A stretch of DNA of 64,000 nucleotides from Clostridia bacterium (GCA_017509785.1 JAFWOT010000002.1:62001-126000); one strand, 5' to 3'. Numbered from the stretch's first letter, positions 23,157 through 33,240 are shown. The notes: a model not told the origin generated them from the sequence alone. Numbers and translations are program-made.

Positions 23157-23786
23157 TTACTCCTCCTTGGCCTTGAGCATATCCTTCGTCTTCATGAGCC
23201 TTGTGAGGTTGCCGCGCTCGTTTTCGTCGAGCTTCATGGAGATATCGTGTATGGCGGTCTCGAGCTGGGGGATCATCACGTATTCCAGCGCGTTTACGCG
23301 GCGGCGGGTCTTCTCGATCTCGTCCGCCAGAAGGTTGCAGGTCTTCTCGACCTCCGCAAGCTCGATCAGAAGCGGCATCAGCTCCGCGAATTTTACAACG
23401 GCGGAGTCGAGCTCGCTCCCCGTGCCGAGCGCCCCGTAGGGCAGGCTCCGGCTGCCGGAGGGCACGTAGGTGAGCCGGGGGACCTCCGTCGAGAGCACCT
23501 TCCCGCTTCCGACCTCCACCTTCGCGGAGGCCGCGGGGACTATGAGCGCCTCCTCCACGGCGGCGGTGCTCATCGCGGCCTTTGCCAAAACGAAGCTCGC
23601 CATCGCCTCGCCCATGAGCTTTTCCACGCGCTCGCGCAGCTCGCCGTTGCGCCGCACGAACGTGATGAAGCGGCGCACCGTTTCATCGCGCTTGTCCTTC
23701 ATCAGCTTGTGGCCCCTCGTCGCGGTGACGAGCCGCTTTTTGAGGCGGCTCATCTCCATGCGTGTGGGTTTATAAGAAATCGCCAT
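23157..23786 (-). CDS. ntpD: V-type ATPase subunit D
   Basis: 209 aa, MAISYKPTRMEMSRLKKRLVTATRGHKLMKDKRDE: the conserved N terminus of the central-stalk D subunit. Long coiled-coil helices at both ends form the rotor shaft inside the A3B3 head. The frame is open to 23831, but ATG 23786 with GGAGA upstream matches homologues. Last gene of the operon, 99 nt after ntpB; the gap has two hairpins that could tune its expression. Confidence 0.93.
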   Translation of the reverse strand: MAISYKPTRMEMSRLKKRLVTATRGHKLMKDKRDETVRRFITFVRRNGELRERVEKLMGEAMASFVLAKAAMSTAAVEEALIVPAASAKVEVGSGKVLSTEVPRLTYVPSGSRSLPYGALGTGSELDSAVVKFAELMPLLIELAEVEKTCNLLADEIEKTRRRVNALEYVMIPQLETAIHDISMKLDENERGNLTRLMKTKDMLKAKEE

Positions 23787-23885
23787 GCTTATCTCCAAAC
23801 AAAAGGTCGTTGTAAAGTTTTTCTTCTCCAAAAAGGAGAGACCCGAACGCCCGCGAAGAACGGTTCGACGGGCGTAAAGGTCGTT

Positions 23886-25271
23886 TTATTCTTCGGCGGG
23901 TCTGTCGTAATACTTATCGAGATACGCGTCGCGTATACGCCTGAGCTCGCTCCGGGGGAGTATCCTCAGAAGCTCCCAGCCGATGTCGAGGGTCTCCTCG
24001 ACGGAGCGGTTCGTGTTGTACCCCTGGGAGACGTACCTCGTCTCGAACTCGTCGGCGAATTTCGCGTAGAGCTTGTCGACCTCGGAGAGGGCGGCGTCGC
24101 CGAGTATGACGGCGAGCTCCTTCGCCTCCTTGCCCCTCGAATACGCGGCGAAGAGCTGGTTCATAGTGTCGGCGTGATCCTCGCGCGTTTTTCCCTTGCC
24201 TATGCCCTTATCCTTTAGACGGGAAAGCGAGGGCAGTACGTTCACGGGCGGAGTCACGCCCTTCCTGTGCAGCTCGCGGGAGAGGATTATCTGCCCCTCG
24301 GTTATGTAGCCGGTAAGGTCGGGTATGGGGTGGGTGATATCGTCCTCGGGCATGGAGAGTATCGGTATCATCGTGATGGAGCCGGGCAGCCCCCTTATGC
24401 GGCCCGCGCGCTCGTACATCGTCGCAAGGTCGGTGTAGAGGTAGCCGGGATATCCGCGCCTGCCGGGGACCTCCTTGCGCGCGGCGGAGATCTCGCGCAG
24501 AGCCTCCGCGTAGTTGGTTATATCCGTTATTATGACGAGCACGTGCATCCCGAGATCATAAGCCAGGTACTCCGCGGCGGTTATCGCCATGCGCGGGGTG
24601 GCTATGCGCTCGATGGCGGGGTCGTTCGCGAGGTTGACGAAAGTGACCGTCCTCTCGATGGCGCCCGTCCTCTTGAAGTCCTCGATGAAGAAATCCGCTT
24701 CCTCAAAGGTTATGCCGACCGCCGCGAAAACGACGGCAAAGGGCTCGTTCGTGCCACGGACCTTCGCCTGCCTCGCTATCTGGGCGGCGAACTGCGCGTG
24801 CGGCAGGCCGGAGCCGGAAAACACGGGCAGCTTCTGCCCGCGAACGAGGGTGTTGAGCCCGTCTATCGCGGAGACGCCCGTCTGTATGAATTCGTTGGGG
24901 TAGTCGCGTGCGGCGGGGTTCATGGGCGAGCCGTTTATGTCGAGGGTCTTCTCGGGCAGGAGCGGAGCGCCGCCGTCCTTGGGGCGGCCCATGCCGTCAA
25001 AAACGCGCCCGAGCATATCGGGGCTGACGGCAAGCTCGATGCTGTGGCCGAGGAATTTCGCGCGGGAATCGGAAATTTTCAACCCCTGCGACCCCTCGAA
25101 GAGCTGTACGAGGGCGCGGTCGCCGTTGACCTCGAGCACCTTGCCGCGCCTCGTGTCGGAGCCGTCATTGCGCTTTATCTCGACGAGCTCGTCGTATTTT
25201 ACGCCGTCAACGCCGTCGACCATTACGAGCGGGCCGACGACCTCGCGGATGGTGGTGTATTCCTTACGCAT
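23886..25271 (-). CDS. ntpB: V-type ATPase subunit B
   Basis: 461 aa. Regulatory head subunit; its P-loop is degenerate as expected ([19 protein letters not shown]), so catalysis is done by subunit [26 protein letters not shown] at the N terminus and [26 protein letters not shown] in the middle are typical. Start overlaps the end of ntpA by 8 nt. Confidence 0.95.
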   Translation of the reverse strand: MRKEYTTIREVVGPLVMVDGVDGVKYDELVEIKRNDGSDTRRGKVLEVNGDRALVQLFEGSQGLKISDSRAKFLGHSIELAVSPDMLGRVFDGMGRPKDGGAPLLPEKTLDINGSPMNPAARDYPNEFIQTGVSAIDGLNTLVRGQKLPVFSGSGLPHAQFAAQIARQAKVRGTNEPFAVVFAAVGITFEEADFFIEDFKRTGAIERTVTFVNLANDPAIERIATPRMAITAAEYLAYDLGMHVLVIITDITNYAEALREISAARKEVPGRRGYPGYLYTDLATMYERAGRIRGLPGSITMIPILSMPEDDITHPIPDLTGYITEGQIILSRELHRKGVTPPVNVLPSLSRLKDKGIGKGKTREDHADTMNQLFAAYSRGKEAKELAVILGDAALSEVDKLYAKFADEFETRYVSQGYNTNRSVEETLDIGWELLRILPRSELRRIRDAYLDKYYDRPAEE

Positions 25272-27039
25272 CGTTCTGCACCTCCGTAAGCTTCCTTATT
25301 TCGGAAATGAGCTGACCGGAGAGCTCCTGCGCCAGCAGCTTGTGATCCTTCTCCTCGCAGTATTTATAGCGGCCGAGCTGCTCGCGCACGGGCAGCGAAG
25401 CCAGACGGTCGAAATCCGCCCCCGCCTCAAGCGCGGCGTTCCCCCTGTCGTGGAAATCGAGCAGGAGCTTCAGAAGCGCGTGCTGCTTCGAGGGGGAGGT
25501 GTAGGTATCGGTCGCGTCGAAGGCGTTCTGATGCAGGTAGTCCTCGCGGATGCTTCGCGCCGTTTCGAGCTTTAACCTGTCCTTCACGGAGAGCGCGTCT
25601 ATGCCGACGAGCGAAACTATCTCCTGCAGCTCCGATTCCTCCTGCAAAAGGGCCATCGCCCTCGTCACCGTCTCGCTCCAATCCTCGGCGACGGACGAGT
25701 CGAACCAGGGGGAGAGGCGGTCGAGATAGAGCGAGTAGCTGGAGAGCCAGTCTATCGCGGGGAAGTGCCTCGCGTACGCGAGCTTTGCGGAGAGCCCCCA
25801 GAAGACCTTGACTATCCTCAGCGTCGCCTGGGAGACGGGCTCCGAGATATCGCCGCCGGGAGGCGATACCGCTCCTATCGCGGATATCGCGCCGGACTTG
25901 CCGGAGCCGAGCACCTTCACCTGGCCCGCCCTCTCGTAGAACTCCGCAAGGCGGCTCGAAAGGTAGGCGGGGTAGCCCTCCTCGCCGGGCATCTCCTCAA
26001 GGCGGCCGCTCATCTCGCGCAGGGCCTCCGCCCAGCGGGATGTGGAATCCGCCATTATAGCGACCTTATAGCCCATGTCGCGGAAGTATTCGGCGATGGT
26101 GATGCCGGTGTATATGGAAGCCTCGCGCGCGGCGACGGGCATGTCGGAGGTGTTGGCGATGAGCACGGTCCTCTTCATCAGCGAGAGCCCCGTGCGCGGG
26201 TCGACGAGCTCCGGGAACTCGGTGAGGACGTCGGTCATCTCGTTGCCGCGCTCGCCGCAGCCCACGTAGACGATTATGTCGGCGTCGGCCCATTTTGCGA
26301 GCTGGTGCTGAACGACCGTCTTTCCGCTGCCGAAGGGGCCGGGAACCGCGGCGACGCCTCCCTTTGCTATGGGGAAGAAAGTGTCGATGACCCTCTGGCC
26401 GGTTATCATCGGCTCGTTAGGGGGGAGCTTTTCGGCGTAGGGGCGGCCGCGGCGGACGGGCCACCTCTGCAGCATGGGCAGCTCCACCTCGCCCTTATCC
26501 GTCTCTATCACGGCGATGGGCTCGGTTATCGTGTAAAGCCCCTCGGGAGCGAGCTTTTTGAGCCTGCCCTTCACGTTGGGGGGCAGCATGATGATGTGCT
26601 TGACGGCGCCCGTCTCCTGAACGAAGCCGAGCTCGCATCCGCCGGTCAGCTCGTCGCCGACCTTCGCCGTGGGCTGGAAGTTCCATTTCTTCTCCCTGTC
26701 GAGGGCGGGGGCGGCAATGCCCCTCGTTATCCTCGAGCCCGCCTGCTCGAAGAGCACGGTCAGCGGCCTCTGTATGCCGTCGTATATGGACTCGATGAGC
26801 CCGGGCGCCAGCTCGACGGAGAGCGGCGCGCCCGTGGGGTAGACGGGTTCGCCGGGGCCGATGCCGCCTGTCTCCTCGTAGACCTGGATGGAAGCGCGTT
26901 CGCCCCTCAGTTCGATCACCTCGCCAACGAGCTGCTTCTCCGAAACGTGCACGACGTCGTACATCTGTACTTCGCCCATGCCGTCCGCCGTGATGAGCGG
27001 GCCCGCGACCTTGACGATGGTTCCGTGATTGTCGTTCAT
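25264..27039 (-). CDS. ntpA: V-type ATPase catalytic subunit A
   Basis: 591 aa. Walker [10 protein letters not shown] (about 232-240), the A-specific bulge domain (about 115-190), [19 protein letters not shown] and [32 protein letters not shown] are all present, so catalysis is expected. Length is normal. It hydrolyses or makes ATP in the A3B3 head, depending on conditions. Located between subunits F and B; the 42-nt gap to ntpG carries its SD. Confidence 0.96.
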   Translation of the reverse strand: MNDNHGTIVKVAGPLITADGMGEVQMYDVVHVSEKQLVGEVIELRGERASIQVYEETGGIGPGEPVYPTGAPLSVELAPGLIESIYDGIQRPLTVLFEQAGSRITRGIAAPALDREKKWNFQPTAKVGDELTGGCELGFVQETGAVKHIIMLPPNVKGRLKKLAPEGLYTITEPIAVIETDKGEVELPMLQRWPVRRGRPYAEKLPPNEPMITGQRVIDTFFPIAKGGVAAVPGPFGSGKTVVQHQLAKWADADIIVYVGCGERGNEMTDVLTEFPELVDPRTGLSLMKRTVLIANTSDMPVAAREASIYTGITIAEYFRDMGYKVAIMADSTSRWAEALREMSGRLEEMPGEEGYPAYLSSRLAEFYERAGQVKVLGSGKSGAISAIGAVSPPGGDISEPVSQATLRIVKVFWGLSAKLAYARHFPAIDWLSSYSLYLDRLSPWFDSSVAEDWSETVTRAMALLQEESELQEIVSLVGIDALSVKDRLKLETARSIREDYLHQNAFDATDTYTSPSKQHALLKLLLDFHDRGNAALEAGADFDRLASLPVREQLGRYKYCEEKDHKLLAQELSGQLISEIRKLTEVQNDA

Positions 27040-27081
27040 AATGTCCTCCGTAATGTTGGAAACCGGGAAGCTTTCCGCTTC

Positions 27082-27393
27082 TCAGAATAAAATGTTCACT
27101 CCGATGGCCTTTTCCACGTTCGCGCGGACGTTCTCCATCGCGGCGCCGGTCGGGCCCGTGCTGTCCGGTATGGGGATTATAGCGGGGAAGGGGCGGGAAC
27201 GGTATTTGTTCACGGTCTCGGCGGCCGCCGTGAAAACGGCCTCCGTCACGAATATGACCTTCGTATCCTCCCTCGCGAGCCTGTCGATGAGGCGGCCCGC
27301 CTCGCGCCCGTCGGTCTCAAAATACACGTCGAGCCCGGCCGCCCTTCCGAGAAGGACGGAATCCTTATCGCCTATCATCGCAATATCAGCCAT
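27082..27393 (-). CDS. ntpG: V-type ATPase subunit F
   Basis: 103 aa, MADIAMIGDKDSVLLGRAAGLDVYFE, the Rossmann-like central-stalk F subunit (NtpG in Enterococcus nomenclature). It binds subunit D and stimulates ATPase activity. Overlaps the end of subunit C by 8 nt. Confidence 0.9.
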   Translation of the reverse strand: MADIAMIGDKDSVLLGRAAGLDVYFETDGREAGRLIDRLAREDTKVIFVTEAVFTAAAETVNKYRSRPFPAIIPIPDSTGPTGAAMENVRANVEKAIGVNILF

Positions 27394-28372
27394 ACAGCTC
27401 CAGGCTCCTTTCTTCCAAAGCGGAAGCGGGTATGCCGCTGCGCTTCGCGGTCAGTATCAGCCGCACGACCTCCGCCTCGCGCTCCCTCGCAAGGAGGAAC
27501 CCGATTATGGGGGCGGGGGAGTCGATGTCGGTCTTCCCCTTTGCGGCAAGGCTCAAAAGGTACTCGTCCCTCGCGGACTCGAGCACGGCGGCGCTGCGGG
27601 TCTTTATATAGGCTTCAAACGCCCCGCGCAGCTTCTCCTTCATGGCCCCCGTTTCAAGCGGGGTCTTTATAAGCTCCGGCACGCGCTCGGGCTCGCTGTG
27701 AAGCGCCTCCGCTATGGCGGCGAGGCGCTCCTTACCGTATTCTCCGGGCGGGAGCATGCGCTCCTCCCCGAAGCCCCTTGCCGCGGCGATGAGGTTCGTC
27801 ATATCGGCGAGCGCGCCGAAGTATTCCTTTGTAAACGCCGAATGCAGCCCGCGGGCGTAGGATATGTACGCGCTGTCGAGCGCGGCGGAAACGAGCGCCG
27901 GATCGGGGTTCTTATAGGTGGCGACGTCCAGCTCCTCGAGCGCGGAGGCGAACTCCTTCGGGAGCATGGAATAATCCCCCGAGGCTATCGCCTTTTTGAG
28001 CGCCTCCTCCTCATATATGCCGCCGAAATCGAGCTTTGCGGAGGAGAGCTCCTCCCCCTGCATACGGAGCTTATAGAGGAGCTTTACGTTTATGAGGTCG
28101 TGCTTCATTCGGAAGACCTCCGCCGCGGGGGCGTGGCGCTTCGGCATGAGGTCGCTCACGAGCTCATACGTGCGGGTGAGCTGCGTCCTAGTCAGGGATT
28201 CGATCTCGTCGCCCCCCTCGGGCGCGCCCGCGCCGTAGCCGGCCTCCGCGAGCAGCTTCAGGCAGTCCTCATATGAGGGCGCGGCAAGGAGCCTGCCGAC
28301 GAATTCCTTCGTGAGCAGTTCCTTTTCTATAACGCGCAGCCTCGCTATGGAGTTTATAAGGCTTTCGGCCAT
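27386..28372 (-). CDS. ntpC: V-type ATPase subunit C
   Basis: 328 aa, helix-rich; IARLRVIEKELLTKEFVGRLLAAPSYEDCLKLL at the start matches the C (AC39/d) subunit that couples the central stalk to the K ring. Length normal. 15 nt after ntpE. Confidence 0.88.
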   Translation of the reverse strand: MAESLINSIARLRVIEKELLTKEFVGRLLAAPSYEDCLKLLAEAGYGAGAPEGGDEIESLTRTQLTRTYELVSDLMPKRHAPAAEVFRMKHDLINVKLLYKLRMQGEELSSAKLDFGGIYEEEALKKAIASGDYSMLPKEFASALEELDVATYKNPDPALVSAALDSAYISYARGLHSAFTKEYFGALADMTNLIAAARGFGEERMLPPGEYGKERLAAIAEALHSEPERVPELIKTPLETGAMKEKLRGAFEAYIKTRSAAVLESARDEYLLSLAAKGKTDIDSPAPIIGFLLAREREAEVVRLILTAKRSGIPASALEERSLELYG

Positions 28373-28387
28373 GTGTGATTTCCTTTA

Positions 28388-28966
28388 TCAGCTGAACAGC
28401 TTTGCGGCGGCTTCGGATTCGGTGAGCTGCCTCACCTCTTCCATGAGGGCCGCAAAGGAGCAGTTCTTGCGGTAGTTGGGCCCGACAAGCGTGAACCCGT
28501 CGGTTATATCGGGGTCGTTCCCGCCGAGGGTGAGCCCGCTATAACCGACCTCGCCTATGAGCTCCCCGATGAGCGCCCTGTCCTTCGCGGCGGGGAGGAC
28601 GCGCTCGTTCCCCTCGCATTCGCGGAGGAGGAGCTTCTTCAAAAGGCCGCGGCGCTTCTCCCCGTCAAGGGAGCGGATGCGCGCATACGCCTCCCCGTAG
28701 GCGCGGTCGATGAGGGCGCGCTTTCCCGCGAGCAGGTCCTTCCTCGCGGTGAGCTCGGCGTTGGTGCGGGCGGTCGAAAGGGTCAGCTCACGGGCGTCCT
28801 CCGCCTTTTTCGTGAACTCGTCGCGCACGGCGGCGCGGTCCTCCTCGAGCCTGCGCTTTATCCCGGAGATCGCCTCGGTGGAATGCCACTCGATCGCGGC
28901 AGCCTGCTCGTGCGCCTCCTGCAGTATGCTTGAAATGAGCCTGTCGGCTCCGTTGTTGGTTTCCAT
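28388..28966 (-). CDS. ntpE: V-type ATPase subunit E
   Basis: 192 aa; long N-terminal Glu/Ala/Arg helix (about 1-100) forming the peripheral stalk with the G/H subunit, then a globular C-terminal domain. Order and size fit subunit E. Four nt after the proteolipid gene. Confidence 0.87.
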   Translation of the reverse strand: METNNGADRLISSILQEAHEQAAAIEWHSTEAISGIKRRLEEDRAAVRDEFTKKAEDARELTLSTARTNAELTARKDLLAGKRALIDRAYGEAYARIRSLDGEKRRGLLKKLLLRECEGNERVLPAAKDRALIGELIGEVGYSGLTLGGNDPDITDGFTLVGPNYRKNCSFAALMEEVRQLTESEAAAKLFS

Positions 28967-28970
28967 GGCT

Positions 28971-29582
28971 TTACGCGTTTACGGGTACGCCGACGACCAT
29001 CAGAATGGAGATGATGAGCGCGAGTATCGCGTAGAGCTCGACCATGATGGCGAAGGTTATGCCCATGCCGCCGTTGCCCTGCTTGGCGACGATGCCGATG
29101 CCGGCGCAGCACACGCGGGACTGGAAGTACGCCGAAACGAGACCGACGACGCCGATGGGCAGGCTGGCGTAGAAGAAGCTGCGGCCGAGATCGGTCGCAA
29201 GGTTCATGACGGAGCCGGAAAGTATCCCGCTGAACACGGCGATGAACATCGCGATGACGAAGCCGTAGAGGCCCTGCGTCGCGGGGAGGAGCTCAAACAT
29301 AAGGCAGGCGCCGCTCTTTTCGGGATCCTCTGCGGCGACGCCGGCGGCCGCGCGGCCCGCCATGCCAACGCCCAGAGCCGAGCCGATGCCGGGGAGTATC
29401 ATCGCGACGCAGCAGCCGAGGGCCGCCCAGATATAGCCCTTGGGGGTGTTGTCAACGGGCGCTCCGCCGACGGTCATCATGGGGTCTCCCCCGGGGGCGG
29501 GCTCCGCGAATACGGCGCCGCATACGGCGAGCGCGAGTATGGCGATGATTGCGACAGCAGCGAATTTCCTGAACTTTTTCAT
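28971..29582 (-). CDS. ntpK: V-type ATPase proteolipid subunit K, sodium-type
   Basis: 203 aa: an extra N-terminal hydrophobic segment that looks like a signal peptide (VCGAVFAEPAPGG), then two helical hairpins (four membrane segments). Helix 2 has LLPATQGLYGF and helix 4 MVELYAILAL, with a Gln in helix 3 (YFQSR). These match the Leu/Thr/Gln/Gln/Glu Na+ ligands known for Enterococcus hirae NtpK, so Na+ rather than H+ coupling is predicted. It forms the membrane rotor ring. The unusual N-terminal extension may be cleaved. Confidence 0.92.
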   Translation of the reverse strand: MKKFRKFAAVAIIAILALAVCGAVFAEPAPGGDPMMTVGGAPVDNTPKGYIWAALGCCVAMILPGIGSALGVGMAGRAAAGVAAEDPEKSGACLMFELLPATQGLYGFVIAMFIAVFSGILSGSVMNLATDLGRSFFYASLPIGVVGLVSAYFQSRVCCAGIGIVAKQGNGGMGITFAIMVELYAILALIISILMVVGVPVNA

Positions 29583-29605
29583 GGTTTTCTCCTTTTGCAG
29601 AAAAA

Positions 29606-31558
29606 TTATTTTACGTTATTGTATTTTGTATCTATACCCAGGGGCTTGAAGAGCTTGCCGCCCGGGGTATAAAACCTGTTGTAGTATTCGATGAACTGGA
29701 GCCTTGCGCAGTGTATGAATGCGCCGAGCGCGTTCATCGCGATGCTGAACACGTGCAGTACGGCAAGCAGCGCCGCCGCGACGATGAAGCTCACGACCCC
29801 GCCGACTACGGGTATGCCCTTCAGCATATCCCGCGCGATCCCCGCGACGAGGTTGAATGCCGAACCCATGGCGCCCGTCGCAAGGCCCAGCGCGAACACT
29901 CGCGAATAGGAGAGCACGTCGGAGAGGAACCCCGTTATATCGTAGAGCTTGCCGAAGCCTCCTACGATGCGGCCTATGCCCTTCTTCGCCCTGCCGCCGA
30001 AGCCGACGAGCAGCAGGAGCCCCAGCCCCAGCAGCCCCCAGCCGACGTATTTGACCGGGCTCTTTACGAGCAGCAGTATCGCCGCCCCCGCGAATATCAT
30101 CAGCCACGAGCCTATATCGAAGAGCGCCGTCTGCCAATCCCCGTTCTTTATATGAAGGACGATCGAGATTATCATTCCGACTATTATCTGCCCGAAGCCT
30201 AACGCGCAGTAGGTGATTATAGCCGTCATCTGATCCTTCATCGGATCGAGCAGCGGGAAGGGGAAGCTCTCGCCGAAGAGGTCGTACCAGTTCATTCCGA
30301 AGAACGTCCCCGCGAGCAGGCCGAAGACTATCGTCGAAAGCCCGCCCCAGAATATTATCCGGGCGACCTGCCCGGCGCCCTTCTTCGGCTTCCTGAGCTT
30401 TATGAAGAGCGCGGCGGCGATACTCATCAGTATGCCGTAGCCCGTATCGCCCATCATCAGCCCGAAGAAGAGCAGATAGAAGGGCGTCATAACGACGGTG
30501 GGATCGAACCCCCGCGGATCGGGGGGAGAGTACATATTGGTAATGAATTCGAAGGGAGCGAAGAATTTGCTGTTCTTGCAGTAGGTCGGGGGCTGTTCGT
30601 CGTCCTCCGGATCGCGCACCTCGATATAATGCGTCGGCGCGGTCTCATCCAGTATGCGGAGGAGCTTATCCGCCTCGTCGCTCCTGACCCAGCCCGTCAG
30701 CGCGAAGGTCTCCTTTGTGGAGAAGAGCTCGCACCTCGCCTCGGCGCGGGCCTTTTCTATCATCGCCCCGTCAAGGCCCCTCTTCAAAATATCGCCCTTT
30801 TCGGCAAGGGCCTCTATCGCCTCCGCCGTCTCCTTCTGCGAAAGCTCGAGCGAAGCGAGCTCGCTCTCTATAAGGGAGATCTCCTCCGCGGGGACTCCGG
30901 AGATATCCGGCAGGGCGGCTTCCGTAAAGCCCGCCCCGTGAAGGATCGAAAGCGTCTGCTCCCGCTCGGCGTTCGGTATCGCCGCAAGCACGGGCACGCG
31001 CGCGCCCGCTGCGGGGAAGGCGTCGTACATGATGCCCGCCTCGTCGAGCAAGCCGAGCTTTTCCTCCCTCATGAGGCCGAGAAGGAACCCCGCCGTTTTC
31101 GTCGGGCGGATGCTCCCGAGCGGCATATCCACGCCGGAGAAGGGCTTCAGCGCCTTTAGGGAGGCGTTGTGCTTTTCCGCCTGAGAGCGGAGCGCCTGCT
31201 GCTTCTTCTGAAGCTCGTCGAGCTCCCGACAGACCTCCAGAGCCTCCGGCACGGAGGAAACGAGCGTCTCCTCGTCCGCCTCGGGCGGCGCGTCCAAAAA
31301 GCCCACCTTAGGCAGATAAGCGTTAAGACGGCTCAGCGCCGCCTTTATGGCAGCCGCGTCGTTGGCTTTTTCGGCAAGCTCCGTCTGCGCGGACGCCCTG
31401 AAAAGACCCGCGGCGGGGCTGAGTTCCGCCCCCTCTGCGGGAGAGTCCCCGTCAAAGCGTTCTATCTGCACGACGCCGTTCTCCTGAAGCGCCTTCATTA
31501 TGCGCCGCTCGTCGTCCTTTCTGGCGAACAGCGATATGTGCTTCATCGGTACGATCAT
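29606..31558 (-). CDS. ntpI: V-type ATPase subunit I (a-type stator)
   Basis: 650 aa. N-terminal cytoplasmic half with coiled coils (about 80-290); C-terminal half with about seven membrane segments forming the ion half-channels. MVPMKHISLFARKDDERRIMKAL-like start and FMMGDTGYG (here FGLMMGDTGYGILMSIAAA) are diagnostic. GGAGAAG precedes ATG 31558. Confidence 0.94.
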   Translation of the reverse strand: MIVPMKHISLFARKDDERRIMKALQENGVVQIERFDGDSPAEGAELSPAAGLFRASAQTELAEKANDAAAIKAALSRLNAYLPKVGFLDAPPEADEETLVSSVPEALEVCRELDELQKKQQALRSQAEKHNASLKALKPFSGVDMPLGSIRPTKTAGFLLGLMREEKLGLLDEAGIMYDAFPAAGARVPVLAAIPNAEREQTLSILHGAGFTEAALPDISGVPAEEISLIESELASLELSQKETAEAIEALAEKGDILKRGLDGAMIEKARAEARCELFSTKETFALTGWVRSDEADKLLRILDETAPTHYIEVRDPEDDEQPPTYCKNSKFFAPFEFITNMYSPPDPRGFDPTVVMTPFYLLFFGLMMGDTGYGILMSIAAALFIKLRKPKKGAGQVARIIFWGGLSTIVFGLLAGTFFGMNWYDLFGESFPFPLLDPMKDQMTAIITYCALGFGQIIVGMIISIVLHIKNGDWQTALFDIGSWLMIFAGAAILLLVKSPVKYVGWGLLGLGLLLLVGFGGRAKKGIGRIVGGFGKLYDITGFLSDVLSYSRVFALGLATGAMGSAFNLVAGIARDMLKGIPVVGGVVSFIVAAALLAVLHVFSIAMNALGAFIHCARLQFIEYYNRFYTPGGKLFKPLGIDTKYNNVK

Positions 31559-31574
31559 TTACAGCTTCTCCAAA

Positions 31575-31889
31575 TCAAAGTTTAAAGAGTATCGTCTCCG
31601 TGATGAGATCGGCGGCGGCGGGGAGGTTCTTCTCCGCCTTTGCGAGCAGCTCCGCGGCCTCGGCGCGCCTGCGCTCCAATATGCGGGCGGCTTCCGCCCC
31701 GGCCTCCTTCTCGGCCATGGCGGCGGCGAGCGCCAGCCCGGCCTTCGCTTCCTCCCGCGCGATCTTCAAAGAAGCGGCGGCCTCATCCTCGGCGGCGGCC
31801 TCCGCGCTCCTCGCGGCTTCTGAAGCGTTCTTCCTCAAAGCCTCGGCGTCCGCCTCCGCGGCGGATATCCTCTCTATCACAGTGGGCAT
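31575..31889 (-). CDS. ntpF: V-type ATPase subunit G/H (peripheral stalk)
   Basis: 104 aa, almost entirely an Ala/Glu/Lys/Arg coiled coil (RISAAEADAEALRKNASEAARSAEAA), as expected of the peripheral-stalk partner of subunit E. First gene of the operon. The frame is open to 31991, but promoter 31963-31991 lies in that extension, so ATG 31889 with GAAGGGA upstream is used. Confidence 0.82.
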   Translation of the reverse strand: MPTVIERISAAEADAEALRKNASEAARSAEAAAEDEAAASLKIAREEAKAGLALAAAMAEKEAGAEAARILERRRAEAAELLAKAEKNLPAAADLITETILFKL

Positions 31890-31962
31890 TTCGGTAAATT
31901 CCCTTCGTAAAAATGCTGCGCACGGAGCCTTTGCCCCGAATGCGCATAATTGCTTGTATATC

Positions 31963-31991
31963 ATTATAACAGCATCGTGCCTCCAATGCAA
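31963..31991 (-). promoter_or_regulatory. Promoter of the V-ATPase operon
   Basis: Minus strand TTGCAT (31986-31991), 17-nt spacer, TATAAT (31963-31968), 74 nt before the first start codon. It would drive all nine genes (31889 to 23157). Confidence 0.8.
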
Positions 31992-32044
31992 GTAAAAAGG
32001 AGGTAAAATTTGATCGACCGCCTCTCCCCTCCGGCAAAGGAAAA

Positions 32045-32068
32045 GCGGCCGCCGGGGAAGGCGGCCGC
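32045..32068 (-). terminator. Terminator of the lipoprotein gene at 32086
   Basis: 9-bp perfect stem GCGGCCGCC/GGCGGCCGC, then TTTTCCTTT on the minus strand. Confidence 0.8.
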
Positions 32069-32085
32069 GGGAGCGTGAAGGGGCG

Positions 32086-32985
32086 TTACGGAAGGTCGAC
32101 GTCGAGGATGCGGTAATTCACAGGATAGCCCTCCGCGTCCGGCAGGATATAGTCCTCGCTGTAAATGATGTTGCGGATCTCTATCGTATGGTCTTCGCTC
32201 ATGACGTATTCTATCTTCAGAATGCCGTCGGAGAGATAATGAACGCTCGAATGATAGTATCCGAACTCGTTTTCATCATTGAATGCGAGCGGATCGGGAT
32301 ACTCCGCATAATTTGAGAATATGCCCCGATAGAGCTCCCCCGCGGGATCGACCGCACAGACGTCGTCGATGGTATCTCCGATCTTGAGAGCCTTGAAGTC
32401 ATCATATCGAAGCGCCTGTTTTACTATCAGCGGCAGCCCAACGCGAACGCCGTAGCCGTGCTGCTTATCGGTAAGTATGAACACCCGATATCCCGTTTCC
32501 GTATCGTAAACGAGGTACCCGCGGTCATCGGAGCATTTGCGGAAAGCGGCGCCGGGATAGCACGCCAGAGTTTCCTGAAGCGCGCCCATCGAGCCCGAGC
32601 CGTAATATAAGCATGCTTCCCGCGTGTAATCAAGCGTCATCACAGCGGCTTTGCCGATGAGATCCTCCTCATAGTAAACGGGCACTCTCTCAAGGGAGCT
32701 CGTCGTATCGGGCTCGGCCGTCTTGAAGGAGCCTATCAGCGCCCTGATCCCGTCGATCGCACCATCCGCGATCTCGGTCACCATGTGAAGAGGTACGACG
32801 GCCTCCGGCTGCTCTGTCGTCGCCTCAGTAATAACGGGAGCTTCCTCCGAAATGGCGGGATCATTCCCGCCATTCGCTTCGGGATCAAGCACGGGCAACA
32901 CGCCAGGGCTTGTCGTGCATGCGCCTAAGAAAAGAACGAGAACAATACTCGCGCAAAACAGAGATAAAATCAACGACTTTTTCAT
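32086..32985 (-). CDS. Putative lipoprotein, 299 aa
   Basis: Signal MKKSLILSLFCASIVLVLFLGAC with lipid Cys23, then a short acidic linker (to about 65). The body has no recognised domain; it is beta-rich with segments such as DDLIGKAAVMTLDYTREACLYYG-like strands and a repeated pattern of Tyr/Asp. AAGGATG precedes the ATG. The 48-aa secreted peptide gene ends 82 nt upstream with no clear terminator between, so the two may be co-transcribed. Promoter of its own is weak (TAAGAT near 33004). Confidence 0.78.
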   Translation of the reverse strand: MKKSLILSLFCASIVLVLFLGACTTSPGVLPVLDPEANGGNDPAISEEAPVITEATTEQPEAVVPLHMVTEIADGAIDGIRALIGSFKTAEPDTTSSLERVPVYYEEDLIGKAAVMTLDYTREACLYYGSGSMGALQETLACYPGAAFRKCSDDRGYLVYDTETGYRVFILTDKQHGYGVRVGLPLIVKQALRYDDFKALKIGDTIDDVCAVDPAGELYRGIFSNYAEYPDPLAFNDENEFGYYHSSVHYLSDGILKIEYVMSEDHTIEIRNIIYSEDYILPDAEGYPVNYRILDVDLP

Positions 32986-33067
32986 TTTATTTTCATCCTT
33001 ATTTTAATTTATCTTAACCCAATGCGGATATCGAATATCGTCAGTAGCGCAGTAGAAAATATCGCCA

Positions 33068-33214
33068 TTATAAATCGGAATCGTTCTCCCTCATCGCGAG
33101 TATCTCCCCTATGACCTCCGGGGGTTCGCTTTCCCCGGGGACGGAGGGCCCCGGGGCCGAAACGGGAACGAGGAGCGTGACCAAAGCCATGAACAGAGAA
33201 AGGGTCTTTTTCAC
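33068..33214 (-). CDS. Small secreted peptide, 48 aa
   Basis: GTG 33214 follows GGGAGG by 8 nt. The product begins VKKTLSLFMALVTLLVPVSA, a classic signal peptide with a predicted cut after PVSA, leaving about 28 residues (PGPSVPGESEPPEVIGEIL and an acidic tail to DSDL). A good promoter (33241-33269) stands 27 nt upstream. It lies before the lipoprotein gene at 32086-32985 in the same direction. Function unknown; no Cys, no double-glycine leader. SD, signal sequence and promoter together make it convincing despite its size. Confidence 0.65.
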   Translation of the reverse strand: MKKTLSLFMALVTLLVPVSAPGPSVPGESEPPEVIGEILAMRENDSDL

Positions 33215-33240
33215 GGTTCTCGCCTCCCTGTCCGGCTGAT

